Positions 13,047 to 21,234 of a DNA stretch of 64,000 nucleotides are shown one piece after another. The stretch lies in assembly GCF_029763755.1 (NCBI RefSeq), contig NZ_JARUVM010000001.1, positions 52,484 to 116,483 of the forward strand. Direction: 5' to 3'. The notes under the pieces were generated by a model, which saw only the letters and a program-made list of their open reading frames with translations, was not told the DNA's origin and made no database searches. The position numbers and the translations under genes are program-made. Each line of letters opens with the position of its first letter. The stretch's first letter is position 1. This stretch comes from Luteimonas sp. 8-5. GTDB lineage: Bacteria; Pseudomonadota; Gammaproteobacteria; Xanthomonadales; Xanthomonadaceae.

Positions 13047-14076
13047 CGGCCCGCCACAGTTCCTGGAAGTGGTGCACGCCGCTTTCGCGCAGCGGGTTCA
13101 GTCGGCCAGCAACGTAGGAGCCGGAGGCGAGGCCGCGCTGCACGTCCTCGCAGATGCGCAGGTCCTCGAGCTGCACTTCGTCGCTGAAGGCACGGTCGGC
13201 GTCGCGCCTGGCGCGCGCCTCGCCGGAGTCGTCGACGGGATAGTAGAAGTCGAACTCGACCCGGCAGCGATCCACGCCCAGCGGCAGCACCCGGTTGGTC
13301 TGCAGGCGCCCGGGCAGGATGTTGAGCATCGTGTTGGGCCACAACCAGTAGTACAGCGCGTCGCCATCGCCGTACAGGCCGGGGTCGCTCTCGAGGGGGC
13401 TCCACTGCAGGCTGTGCCATCGCGCCAGTTCGGTTCGGTAGCTGCGGTAGTCGAGCATCCGGTTGAGCGCCGGATGCACGTGGGGGACGTGGTAGCCCTC
13501 CAGGTAGTTGTCGACGTAGACCTTCCAGTTGCAGGCGATGTCGTAGGCCGCGTGCTGGTGGTGGCCGTAGCCGGCAAGGCCCCGCCCGTCGCCGATGCGC
13601 GCATCGATGCCCGCAACCAGCTCGTCGAAGGGCGTGGCGGCGGTCTCGTCGACACAGGCGAACACCATGCCTTGCCATTCGCGCACCGCCAGCGAAGGCA
13701 GGCGTACGTCGGCGACATCGAAGCCTTCGACGCCCTGCATTTCAGGCGCGGACTTCAGCTGTCCGTCCAGGCCGTAGGTCCAGCCGTGGTAGCGGCAGCG
13801 CAGGGATTTCGCCGCCAGGCCGTCGCATTGCGCGATGGGTCCGGCGCGGTGGCGGCAGACGTTGTGGAAGGCGCGGATCGGGCCAGGCCCGCCGTCCTCG
13901 TCGGCGCCCCGCACGGCGATGACCGGCAGGCCGGCGCAGTCGACCACGACGTGGTCGCCGGGGCCGCGCAGGCGCGACGCATGGGTGAGCAGATGCCAGC
14001 CCCGGTCGAAGACGGTGCCGCGCTCGAGCGTGACCGTCGCCGGGTCGCAATACCAGCGCGCCGGCAGTGCGTCCGT
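13030..14076 (-). CDS. Rieske non-haem iron oxygenase alpha subunit (start codon unusual)
   Basis: About 348 residues if read from the first plausible N terminus. The Rieske motif CRHRAGPIAQC...CRYHGW binds the 2Fe-2S cluster, and NYLEGYHVPHVHP supplies the catalytic iron ligands. The branch resembles choline/carnitine-type and aromatic-ring oxygenases. Family-like sequence starts at LPARWYCDPATV, upstream of the first GTG in frame (13947). No ATG, GTG or TTG lies in frame there; candidates are ACG 14076, with AAGGA eight bases before it, or CTG 14067. No reductase partner is adjacent. The substrate is unknown. Confidence 0.85.
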   Translation of the reverse strand, partial: TDALPARWYCDPATVTLERGTVFDRGWHLLTHASRLRGPGDHVVVDCAGLPVIAVRGADEDGGPGPIRAFHNVCRHRAGPIAQCDGLAAKSLRCRYHGWTYGLDGQLKSAPEMQGVEGFDVADVRLPSLAVREWQGMVFACVDETAATPFDELVAGIDARIGDGRGLAGYGHHQHAAYDIACNWKVYVDNYLEGYHVPHVHPALNRMLDYRSYRTELARWHSLQWSPLESDPGLYGDGDALYYWLWPNTMLNILPGRLQTNRVLPLGVDRCRVEFDFYYPVDDSGEARARRDADRAFSDEVQLEDLRICEDVQRGLASGSYVAGRLNPLRESGVHHFQELWRAATGVR

Positions 14077-14080
14077 GGCG

Positions 14081-16093
14081 TCAGTCCTTGCCGTCGGCCG
14101 AGCCGGCGGCGGCGGGTGCGGCTGCGCTCGACCAGCCGCAGTCGCGGCCCTCGTTCTGCTGCTCCAGCCATTGCTGCAGCGGCGAGAAGTACTCGAGCAC
14201 CGCGGAGGCGTCGAGCTGCTCGGTACCGGTCAGCGTCTTCAGCGTCTTCTGCCACGGTTGCGACTGGCCTTCGGCGAGCATCGCCTGGTACTTGCGGCCT
14301 GCGGCTTCGCTGCCGTAGAAGCTGCACTCGTACAGCGGGCCCTGGAAGCCGGCGGCGTCGCACAGCGCCTTGTAGAACTGGAACTGCAGCACGTGCGAGA
14401 GGAAGTAGCGGGTGTAAGGCGTGTTGCCCGGCACGTGGTACTTCGCGCCCGGGTCGAAGTAGTCCTCGCCGCGCGCCTGCACCGGGGCCACGCCCTGGTA
14501 CTTGGCCTTCAGGTCCCACCAGGCCTGGTTGTAGCGGTCGGGCTTGATCGAGCCGTCGAACACGCCCCAGCGCCAGCGGTCGATCATCAGGCCGAAGGGC
14601 AGGAACGCGACCTTGGCCAGCGCCATGCGCATCTGCGCATTGATCAGCGCTTCGTGCGACTGCTGCTGCTCGTCGACCAGGCCGATCGAGGCGAGGTACT
14701 TCGGCGTCATCGCCAGGACGATGGTGTCGCCGATGGCTTCATGGAAGCCGTCGTTGGCGCCGCCCTGGAACAGCGGCGGCTGCTTGCCGTAGGCCAGGTA
14801 GTAATAGACATGGCCGAGCTCGTGGTAGATCGTGGTGAAGTCTTCCTCGGTCGGCTTGATGCACATCTTGGTGCGCACGTCCGGGCCGATCGCGGGATCC
14901 GCCGACGGATTGCCGCCCATGTTCATGTCCCAGGCGCTGGCGTGGCAGACCACGTCGCGGTCGCGCGGCTTGATGAACTGGGTCTTCTCCCAGTAGCTCG
15001 CCGGCAGCTTCGGCATGCCCAGCGACACGTAGAAGTCTTCCGCCCGGCGGGTCATGCGCAATGCGCTCTCCAGCTGCGCGCCGCGTTCGTAGCCTACGAT
15101 CTCGGACGGCGTGGGCGTGCCTGCATGTTCCGCGAGCTGGGCGGTGTAGTCCTGGCGGTATGCCGCTTCCAGCGCACCGGTGATGTCGAGGCTGCCCGCA
15201 TCCTGGTACGGCTGCAGCAGGTCCCACAGGTTGCTCCAGTCCTGCTGCCACATGTTGCCCATCAGGTGCGCCGGCAGCAGGCCGTTGCCGACCTGGCCGC
15301 GCTCGACGCCATAGGTCGCCGCAAGGCGCGTACGTGTGTAGCAGTGCAGCTGCTCGTACAACGGCTTGACCTGGCCCCACAGGCGGTCGGTTTCGGCCGC
15401 GATCTGCGCCGGCGGCATGTCGTAGCCGGCGCGCCACACTTCGCCGGCATCGGCGAAGCCCATTTCCTTGGCGCCCTGGTTGACCAGCTCGACGAAGCGC
15501 ACGTAGTCCTTGCGCATCGGCTGCGAGATGGTGTGCCAGCCGCGCCATGCGTCGAGCTGCTCGTCGTAGTCGCGGCTGGTGCGCAGAACGTCCTCGAGTT
15601 CGCCGAGCTGGCGGCAGCTTTTCGCGTCGCCTTCGCCGGTGCAGTACTCGCCCGAGCCGTACATGCCTTCCATCTTGCTGGCGATGCGCGCCAGTTCGGC
15701 AAGCTTCTCCGGGTCGCGCGGCGCCGGCATCGCGGTCATCAGCTTGAGCAGCGACCGCGCGCGCGCGGTGGAGGGCGACGTCGCCTGTCCTTCGAAACGG
15801 CGCGCCTGTTCGATCCAGCCGTTGAGCGCGGTCAGCCAGCGCTCGTTGGCCTTGGCCGCGAGCAGTTCGCTGTCGCCGGTGATGTAGGTGGACGAAACCC
15901 ACTGCGCCGCGCTGAGCTCTTCCAGGTGCGTGCGCATCTCGCGGTTGACCCTGGCGATGAAGGCATCGGCGTTCTCGTCGGCCGGAACCGTGCTGCTGCC
16001 GGTGTCGGCCTGCGGCGACGGCGAGCGGGTGCAGCCGGCAACGGCGAACAGGGAGGCGGCGATGGCGAGCGCAAGCAGTTTGCTGCGGGACAT
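14081..16093 (-). CDS. M2-family zinc peptidyl-dipeptidase, lipoprotein (ACE-like)
   Basis: 670 residues from ATG 16093. The signal ends in a lipobox AVAGC, so the enzyme is probably anchored and periplasmic. The gluzincin site is intact: HELGH within TTIYHELGHVYYYLAYGKQPP, with the third ligand in NDGFHEAIGDT. M2 peptidases release C-terminal dipeptides; angiotensin-converting enzyme is the animal member, and bacterial forms are known in Xanthomonas. The frame is open 81 codons further upstream without family sequence. Its stop lies 4 bases before the putative ACG start of the Rieske gene. Confidence 0.93.
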   Translation of the reverse strand: MSRSKLLALAIAASLFAVAGCTRSPSPQADTGSSTVPADENADAFIARVNREMRTHLEELSAAQWVSSTYITGDSELLAAKANERWLTALNGWIEQARRFEGQATSPSTARARSLLKLMTAMPAPRDPEKLAELARIASKMEGMYGSGEYCTGEGDAKSCRQLGELEDVLRTSRDYDEQLDAWRGWHTISQPMRKDYVRFVELVNQGAKEMGFADAGEVWRAGYDMPPAQIAAETDRLWGQVKPLYEQLHCYTRTRLAATYGVERGQVGNGLLPAHLMGNMWQQDWSNLWDLLQPYQDAGSLDITGALEAAYRQDYTAQLAEHAGTPTPSEIVGYERGAQLESALRMTRRAEDFYVSLGMPKLPASYWEKTQFIKPRDRDVVCHASAWDMNMGGNPSADPAIGPDVRTKMCIKPTEEDFTTIYHELGHVYYYLAYGKQPPLFQGGANDGFHEAIGDTIVLAMTPKYLASIGLVDEQQQSHEALINAQMRMALAKVAFLPFGLMIDRWRWGVFDGSIKPDRYNQAWWDLKAKYQGVAPVQARGEDYFDPGAKYHVPGNTPYTRYFLSHVLQFQFYKALCDAAGFQGPLYECSFYGSEAAGRKYQAMLAEGQSQPWQKTLKTLTGTEQLDASAVLEYFSPLQQWLEQQNEGRDCGWSSAAAPAAAGSADGKD

Positions 16094-16143
16094 GGCAGGT
16101 ATCCGTTTGTCTGGAGCGAGGTTGTGGAGCGAATGGGGGAAGG

Positions 16144-16611
16144 CTACAACAAGCGCTGGTCGGCCGACACCAGACCGGCGCGGCGCAGCCAGGCCCAGGC
16201 CTCGGCGGCATCGTGGCTGACGTAGGCCGCGGCCGAACCGAGGCGGAAGGTGTAGCCCCATTCGTCCATGTCGGCCAGGACGCGGGCCGCGCCGACGCCC
16301 GGCAGCGCGTCCCCGAGCAGCGACTGCAGCACGCACACCGCGTCCTCCTCCTCGACCGAGTCGGTGGCGTCGGTGTGGACCGCGGCACGGCGCCCGGGCG
16401 GGAGCACGATCAGGTGCGCGGCTTCATGCAGCAGCGAGTGCACGGGGGTGTCGCTGCGCGCGTACACGGTGCAGCCGACGAGCCCGGCTTCGGGCTCGCC
16501 CCAGTAGCTGCCGGGAATCGCGGCGCCGTCGGGCACGCGTTCCAGCTGCAGGCCGTAGCGCGCGAGCAGCGCGGCTAAGTGGTCCGCATCGATGTCGGCC
16601 AGGGTCAGCAT
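16144..16611 (-). CDS. Small putative zinc-metallopeptidase-like protein (HEAAH)
   Basis: 155 residues, no signal peptide. It carries LLHEAAHLIVLPPGRR, a HExxH zinc-peptidase-type motif preceded by a hydrophobic helix, and later acidic segments (DSVEEEDAVCVLQ) that may supply a third ligand. The rest is not familiar. The start ATG lies at the very edge of a REP-like element that fills the 22-base gap after minE. It may be a cytoplasmic protease or an inactive relative of ImmA/IrrE-like domains; enzymatic activity is not shown. Confidence 0.65.
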   Translation of the reverse strand: MLTLADIDADHLAALLARYGLQLERVPDGAAIPGSYWGEPEAGLVGCTVYARSDTPVHSLLHEAAHLIVLPPGRRAAVHTDATDSVEEEDAVCVLQSLLGDALPGVGAARVLADMDEWGYTFRLGSAAAYVSHDAAEAWAWLRRAGLVSADQRLL

Positions 16612-16632
16612 CGCGGCTTCCGCCGCTCCAAC
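16611..16632 (+). repeat. REP-like element between minE and the HEAAH gene
   Basis: TCGCGGCTTCCGCCGCTCCA followed by AC, one arm of the dispersed palindrome. Read on the minus strand it ends in ...GCCGCGA followed by TG, so its last base is part of the downstream gene's ATG. It fills the whole space between the minE stop (16634) and that start. Confidence 0.8.
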
Positions 16633-16633
16633 C

Positions 16634-16897
16634 TCAGGCGGTCGCCGCGCGCCCGTCGGGGAGCGACACGGAGATGTCCAGCACGTCGTGCTCGCCGTCC
16701 TTCACCAGGTCGACCTTGACCGCATCGACGTCGACGTTGACGTACTTGCGGATCACCTCGAGCAGCTCGCGGCGCAGCAGCGGCAGGTAGTCCGGTCCGC
16801 CCAGGGTGCTGCGTTCCTGCGCGATGATGATGCGCAGGCGATCCTTGGCGATCGACGCGGTGTTCTTCCTGGCCCGGAGGAAATCGAACATGCCCAT
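16634..16897 (-). CDS. minE: MinE, topological specificity factor of cell division
   Basis: 87 residues, normal length. The N-terminal amphipathic membrane-targeting helix ([11 protein letters not shown]) and the MinD-binding segment [16 protein letters not shown] are followed by the dimerisation domain with [17 protein letters not shown]. MinE drives MinD off the membrane and creates the pole-to-pole oscillation that places the FtsZ ring. It is the last gene of a minC-minD-minE operon on this strand, 2 bases after minD. Confidence 0.96.
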   Translation of the reverse strand: MGMFDFLRARKNTASIAKDRLRIIIAQERSTLGGPDYLPLLRRELLEVIRKYVNVDVDAVKVDLVKDGEHDVLDISVSLPDGRAATA

Positions 16898-16899
16898 GC

Positions 16900-17709
16900 T
16901 CAACCCCCGAAGAGCTTGCTGAAGAAGCCCTTCTTGTCGGCCTGGGTGAAGCGCATCGGGCGATCTTCGCCCATCAGTCGCGCAACGGCATCGTCGTAGG
17001 CCTGGCCTGCAGGCGATTCCATGTCGAGGATCACGGGTTCTCCCTTGTTGGAGGCGTTGAGCACGTCGCCGGATTCCGGGATGACGCCGATGGTCTTGAG
17101 CCCGAGGACTTCCTCGACGTCGGCGATGGAGAGCATTTCCCCGGTTTCCACGCGCGCGGGGCTGTAGCGGGTGAGCAGCAGGTGTTCCTTCACCCGTTCG
17201 CCGTTCTCGGCGCGGCGGGTCTTGGAGGCCAGCAGGCCGAGGATGCGGTCGGAGTCGCGCACCGAGGACACTTCCGGGTTCACCACCACGATCGCCTGGT
17301 CGGCGAAGTACATGGCCAGGAACGCGCCCTTCTCGATGCCCGCGGGCGAGTCGCACACGATGTAGTCGAAGCCGTCGTCGGCCAGTTCCTTGAGCACCTT
17401 CTCGACGCCCTCGGTGGTCAGCGCATCCTTGTCGCGGGTCTGCGAGGCGGCCAGCACGAACAGGTTGTCGCTGCGCTTGTCCTTGATCAGGGCCTGGCGC
17501 AGGGACGCCTCGCCCTGGATCACGTTGACGAAGTCGTACACCACGCGACGCTCGCAGCCCATGATCAGGTCGAGGTTGCGCAGGCCCACGTCGAAGTCGA
17601 TCACGGCGACCTTCTTGCCATGGCGGGCGAGGCCGCAGGCAAGGGAGGCGCTGGTGGTGGTCTTGCCCACGCCGCCCTTGCCGGAAGTGACTACGATGAT
17701 TTCGGCCAA
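16900..17709 (-). CDS. minD: MinD, septum-site determining ATPase
   Basis: 269 residues. The deviant Walker A motif GKGGVGKTT (residues 10-18) marks a ParA/MinD ATPase, and the extreme C terminus ([16 protein letters not shown]) is the amphipathic membrane-targeting helix. MinD recruits MinC to the membrane and is released by MinE. The start codon is TTG at 17709, with GGGAG upstream; this is the only start giving the proper [16 protein letters not shown] terminus. Confidence 0.97.
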   Translation of the reverse strand: MAEIIVVTSGKGGVGKTTTSASLACGLARHGKKVAVIDFDVGLRNLDLIMGCERRVVYDFVNVIQGEASLRQALIKDKRSDNLFVLAASQTRDKDALTTEGVEKVLKELADDGFDYIVCDSPAGIEKGAFLAMYFADQAIVVVNPEVSSVRDSDRILGLLASKTRRAENGERVKEHLLLTRYSPARVETGEMLSIADVEEVLGLKTIGVIPESGDVLNASNKGEPVILDMESPAGQAYDDAVARLMGEDRPMRFTQADKKGFFSKLFGG

Positions 17710-17747
17710 AACACTTCTCCCAGTGTGGTTGTGCCCAGTGCGCGTGC

Positions 17748-18545
17748 TCAGTCGAGCGCCGCGATCCTGAGTTCTTCGTTGTCCAGCCAGACCTGCACGG
17801 CCTTGCCGCGCAGTTCCTTCGGGATGTCTTCGAGCACCTTGTAGTTGCCGGCGATCGCGATCAGCTCGGCGTGGAACTCACGGCAGAAGATACGTGCCTT
17901 TTCGTTGCCTTGCGCGCCGGCGAGGGCGCGGCCGCGCAGCGGGCCGTAGATATGGACCGAGCCGTCGGCGATGACTTCGGCCCCGGCGCCCACCGCCGAG
18001 AGCACGGTGAGGTCGCGGTTGGCGGCGTAGACCTGCTGCCCGGAGCGGACCGGGGCGGCCTGGATCAGGCCCGGCTCGGTGTCCGGGGCCTTGGGGGCGA
18101 TCGTGGGCGCGGCGGAAGCCGCGACCGGGGCTGGGGAGCGGGACGCCGGGGCTTTCGCGGCTTCCGCCGCTCCCACAGCCTCCGCTCCCGCCGCCGGTCC
18201 GGGCTCGTAGCTGGCGCGGAACTTGGCCAGCAGCGGCAGGCCGAGCTCCCGGGCCAGGGCGTCGTTGTCGCTGGTGCCATAGGCCAGTGCCACCGGCAGC
18301 ACCCCCGCCTCGCGCAGGGCATCGACCAGGGCCTGTGCCGTGGCCCTGTCCGGCGTTCTGGGCAGGCCACCGAAATCGATCACCACGGCGGCGCGTTCGA
18401 ACAGCTTGGGTGCGCGTGCGACGCGTTCGCGCATCTCTTCGGCCAGGCGCGCGGCGTCCAGGGTGCGCACCCGCAGGTTGGCGATGCCGACCTGGCCGAT
18501 CTTCAGCTCCCCCGCGGGCTCGTAGTCCATTCGCGCGGCTGCCAT
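17748..18545 (-). CDS. minC: MinC, inhibitor of FtsZ assembly, with repeat-derived linker
   Basis: 265 residues from ATG 18545, longer than the 231 residues of the E. coli protein. The N-terminal FtsZ-inhibiting domain (about 1-110) and the C-terminal beta-helix domain that binds MinD (about 160-265, with [15 protein letters not shown]) are normal. The extra length is an Ala/Pro-rich linker in which both arms of a REP-like inverted repeat are translated, giving VGAAEAAK and VAASAAPT. It starts one base after the GNAT stop and is 38 bases from minD. Role: blocks FtsZ rings away from midcell. Confidence 0.95.
   Translation of the reverse strand: MAAARMDYEPAGELKIGQVGIANLRVRTLDAARLAEEMRERVARAPKLFERAAVVIDFGGLPRTPDRATAQALVDALREAGVLPVALAYGTSDNDALARELGLPLLAKFRASYEPGPAAGAEAVGAAEAAKAPASRSPAPVAASAAPTIAPKAPDTEPGLIQAAPVRSGQQVYAANRDLTVLSAVGAGAEVIADGSVHIYGPLRGRALAGAQGNEKARIFCREFHAELIAIAGNYKVLEDIPKELRGKAVQVWLDNEELRIAALD
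18103..18176 (-). repeat. REP-like inverted pair inside the minC coding sequence
   Basis: Arms at 18103-18124 and 18155-18176 are inverted copies of the dispersed element (21 of 22 bases match between arms) with a 30-base loop. This is the same paired arrangement as at 28064-28115, but here it is fully translated in frame as the MinC linker. Confidence 0.85.
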
Positions 18546-18546
18546 C

Positions 18547-19155
18547 TCAGGTTCCCGTCGCCCGCGGCGGTTCGGCCTGCGCGGTGCGCGGTGCGGCGAT
18601 CCACGGCACTTCGGGCAGCGACTCGCCATAGGTGTCCTGCACCCACTGGTAGCTGCACATGTCCTTGAGCAGCATGGCCGCGCGGTGCCCCGGCTTGCCG
18701 TCGACGCCCTCCATCACGCGCTGCCCGATCTCGCGGAAGCCGAAGCTGCCGTGGAACAGGAGCGCCGGATCGTTGCCGTCGTCGAGGAAGACCTCGCAGG
18801 CCAGGTGCGGATGGCGCAGTTCGGCATAGCTGGAAACGTCGGCATAGAACGCGCGGCCGACGCCGCCGCCACGCCGGCGACTGGCCACGACGATGCGGTC
18901 GATATAGAAGAAGTCCGGATAGCGCTCGCGGAACCAGGCGAAATTGCTGCTGTCGTGGGGCGTGCCGGCGCCGAACCCGACCAGGAACCCGGCCAGGTTG
19001 CCGTCGCGTTCGGCGATGCGGAAATAGTCGGCGTCGGCGTGGAAGCGGCGGAGCCGGGCGGCATCCAGCGGCAGGATCGAGGGTCCGGCGGCGTTGTTGA
19101 GGGCAAGGACGGAATCCAGGTCGTGCTCGCGCACGTCGCGGATGACGATCGACAT
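18547..19155 (-). CDS. GNAT-family N-acetyltransferase
   Basis: 202 residues. The acetyl-CoA-binding core can be read: strand IDRIVVASRRRGGGVGRAFYAD (the R/Q-x-x-G-x-G/A loop, about residues 85-105) followed by ACEVFLDDGNDPALLFHGSFGFREIG, the usual end of the fold. A C-terminal extension of about 50 residues (KDMCSYQWVQDTYGESLPEV) is not part of the core. The substrate is unknown. It lies directly before minC on the same strand and may be cotranscribed. Confidence 0.85.
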   Translation of the reverse strand: MSIVIRDVREHDLDSVLALNNAAGPSILPLDAARLRRFHADADYFRIAERDGNLAGFLVGFGAGTPHDSSNFAWFRERYPDFFYIDRIVVASRRRGGGVGRAFYADVSSYAELRHPHLACEVFLDDGNDPALLFHGSFGFREIGQRVMEGVDGKPGHRAAMLLKDMCSYQWVQDTYGESLPEVPWIAAPRTAQAEPPRATGT

Positions 19156-19275
19156 TCCAGACTCCGGCTTCGAAAACGGTCGCAGCCCGGCGATCGGGCT
19201 GCCACGTGGATTATCGCATGGCCCGCATGACTTTCGATGGCTGCCCGGGGCGGCGCGATAAGCCTAAGATGCCGC

Positions 19276-20487
19276 ATGTTCGCGCGACTCAACCACACCA
19301 GGCTGCTGCGCTATTCGGGGCTGTTCACCTGGGCCGTGGTGGGCCTGCCGCTGCTGTACTCGTGGCTGGTGCCGCCGGAACTGGCGGAGGAGCCGCTAGG
19401 CCTGCAACCCATGCGCCTGCTGGGTTGGGGCTCCTACCTGCTGTTCGGCGCCTGCTATCTCTGGCTGACCCGCAGCCTCGGCGTGCGCAAGGTCACCGGG
19501 GCCGATTTCATCCTCCTCGGCCTGCTCACCGCCAGCGCCATCGGGGTCAGCTACTACAGCATCAGCGGCCTGGGCAGCATCCTGCTGATGGTGACGGCCT
19601 GCGTACTGCCGTGGCTGCTGCCGCTGCCGGTGGCGGTGTTCTGGCTGGTGGCCAGCCAGTTCGCGGTGGTGCCCGTGTTCATGAGCGGATTCAGCTTCCC
19701 GCTGGTGGACGCGCTGCTCCAGTCCGGTTTGTACGTGGGCCTGTCGGCCTTCGTCTTCGTCACCAGCCTGGTGGCGCGGCAGCAGGCCCAGGCGCGCGAG
19801 GACCAGCGCCGGCTGAACGCGGAACTGCGCGCTACCCGCGCGCTGCTGGCCGAGAGCGCCCGGGTCAACGAGCGCACCCGTATTTCCCGCGAGCTGCATG
19901 ACCTGCTGGGCCACCACCTGACCGCGTTGAGCCTGAACCTGGAGGTCGCCGGGCACCTGGTCCAGGGCAAGGCGCTGGAACACGTCAACCAGGCCCATAC
20001 CCTGGCGCGGTTGCTGCTCAGCGACGTGCGCGAGGCCGTGAGCCGGTTGCGCGCGGACGACGCGATCGACATGTCCACGACCCTGCAGCCCCTGGTCGAC
20101 ACCGCGGCCGGGCTGCGCATTGCCCTGGAAATGCCGTCGCCGTTCCTGCTCGACGACCCCGAACGGGCGCACGTGCTGCTGCGCTGCACCCAGGAAATCA
20201 TCACCAACGCGGTGCGCCATGCCCAGGCCACCGAACTGCGCCTGGAATACCGCTACGATGGCCGCGCCGTGCGCCTGCTGGCCCGCGACAATGGCCGCGG
20301 CGCCGAGGTGGTGGAACCGGGCAACGGGCTGCGCGGCATGCGCGAGCGGCTCGCGGCCTGCGGCGGCCAGGTCGAGGTCAGGACCGCGCCGGGCGAAGGT
20401 TTCGAACTCGAGCTGCGCCTGCCGCTGGACAATGGACCCTATTTCCCGGCGCCGCGCGCGCCTGCCGTAGCTGGAGTGACCCGATGA
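19276..20487 (+). CDS. Sensor histidine kinase of the NarL/LuxR-partner class
   Basis: 403 residues from ATG 19276. The N-terminal half holds about five or six membrane segments (to about residue 165) with almost no periplasmic domain, so it may sense a signal in the membrane. A HisKA_3 dimerisation domain has the phospho-accepting His208 in RISRELHDLLGHHLTALSL. The HATPase domain shows EIITNAVRHAQATEL and DNGRGAEVVEPGNGLRGMRERL. The stop overlaps the response regulator start (ATGA), so the two are a coupled pair. The signal is unknown; the topology resembles DesK-type kinases. Confidence 0.93.
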   Translation: MFARLNHTRLLRYSGLFTWAVVGLPLLYSWLVPPELAEEPLGLQPMRLLGWGSYLLFGACYLWLTRSLGVRKVTGADFILLGLLTASAIGVSYYSISGLGSILLMVTACVLPWLLPLPVAVFWLVASQFAVVPVFMSGFSFPLVDALLQSGLYVGLSAFVFVTSLVARQQAQAREDQRRLNAELRATRALLAESARVNERTRISRELHDLLGHHLTALSLNLEVAGHLVQGKALEHVNQAHTLARLLLSDVREAVSRLRADDAIDMSTTLQPLVDTAAGLRIALEMPSPFLLDDPERAHVLLRCTQEIITNAVRHAQATELRLEYRYDGRAVRLLARDNGRGAEVVEPGNGLRGMRERLAACGGQVEVRTAPGEGFELELRLPLDNGPYFPAPRAPAVAGVTR

Positions 20488-21125
20488 TCCGCATCTGCCT
20501 CGTCGACGACCAGACCCTGGTCCGCCAGGGCATCCGTTCCCTGCTGGCGCTGGCCGAGGGCGTCGAGGTGGTCGCCGAGGCCGCCGACGGCAAGCAGGCC
20601 GTGGAGCTCATTCCGCAGGCGAGGCCGGACGTGGTGCTGATGGACATGCGCATGCCGGTGATGTCGGGGCTCGAGGCCCTCCAGGCGCTGGCCCGGATCA
20701 ACGCGCTGCCGCCGACCATCATCCTCACCACCTTCGACGACGACCAGCTGGTGCTGGCCGGGCTCAAGGCCGGCGCCAAGGGCTACCTGCTCAAGGACGT
20801 GTCGCTGGAGCAACTGGTGGGCGCGATCCAGACCGTGGCCGCCGGCGGTTCCTTGGTGCAGCCAGCGGTGACCCAGCGCCTGCTGTCGGGGCTGGAGCAC
20901 ATGCGCAACGATTTCGTCAGCCTGGACCGCCCGGATCCGCTGACGGATCGCGAGACCGAGATCCTGCGCCTGATGGCCTCGGGCTTCTCCAACAAGGAGA
21001 TCGCCAACTCGCTGGGCGTGGCCGAGGGCACGATCAAGAACCACGTTTCCAACATCCTGTCGAAGCTGGGCGTCCGCGACCGGACCCGCGCGGTGCTCAA
21101 GGCCTTCGAGCTGCAACTGGTGTGA
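20484..21125 (+). CDS. NarL/FixJ-family response regulator
   Basis: 213 residues. The receiver domain has the acidic pair DD (8-9), the phospho-acceptor Asp54 in LMDMRMPVMSG, and KGYLLKDVS around the conserved lysine. The C-terminal LuxR helix-turn-helix reads LTDRETEILRLMASGFSNKEIANSLGVAEGTIKNHVSNILSKLGVRDR. Partner of the overlapping kinase gene. Targets are unknown; the downstream SRPBCC gene, 109 bases away on the same strand, is a candidate. Confidence 0.95.
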   Translation: MIRICLVDDQTLVRQGIRSLLALAEGVEVVAEAADGKQAVELIPQARPDVVLMDMRMPVMSGLEALQALARINALPPTIILTTFDDDQLVLAGLKAGAKGYLLKDVSLEQLVGAIQTVAAGGSLVQPAVTQRLLSGLEHMRNDFVSLDRPDPLTDRETEILRLMASGFSNKEIANSLGVAEGTIKNHVSNILSKLGVRDRTRAVLKAFELQLV

Positions 21126-21234
21126 CGCCGGGCGCGAAACGGCACACGGTCGTTGGCAGCGGTACGGGCGGCACGCTACGATTGGAGGTCTGCGCCCCGG
21201 TCCCGGCTGCCGGGTACCTCCTGGAGAACCCTGA

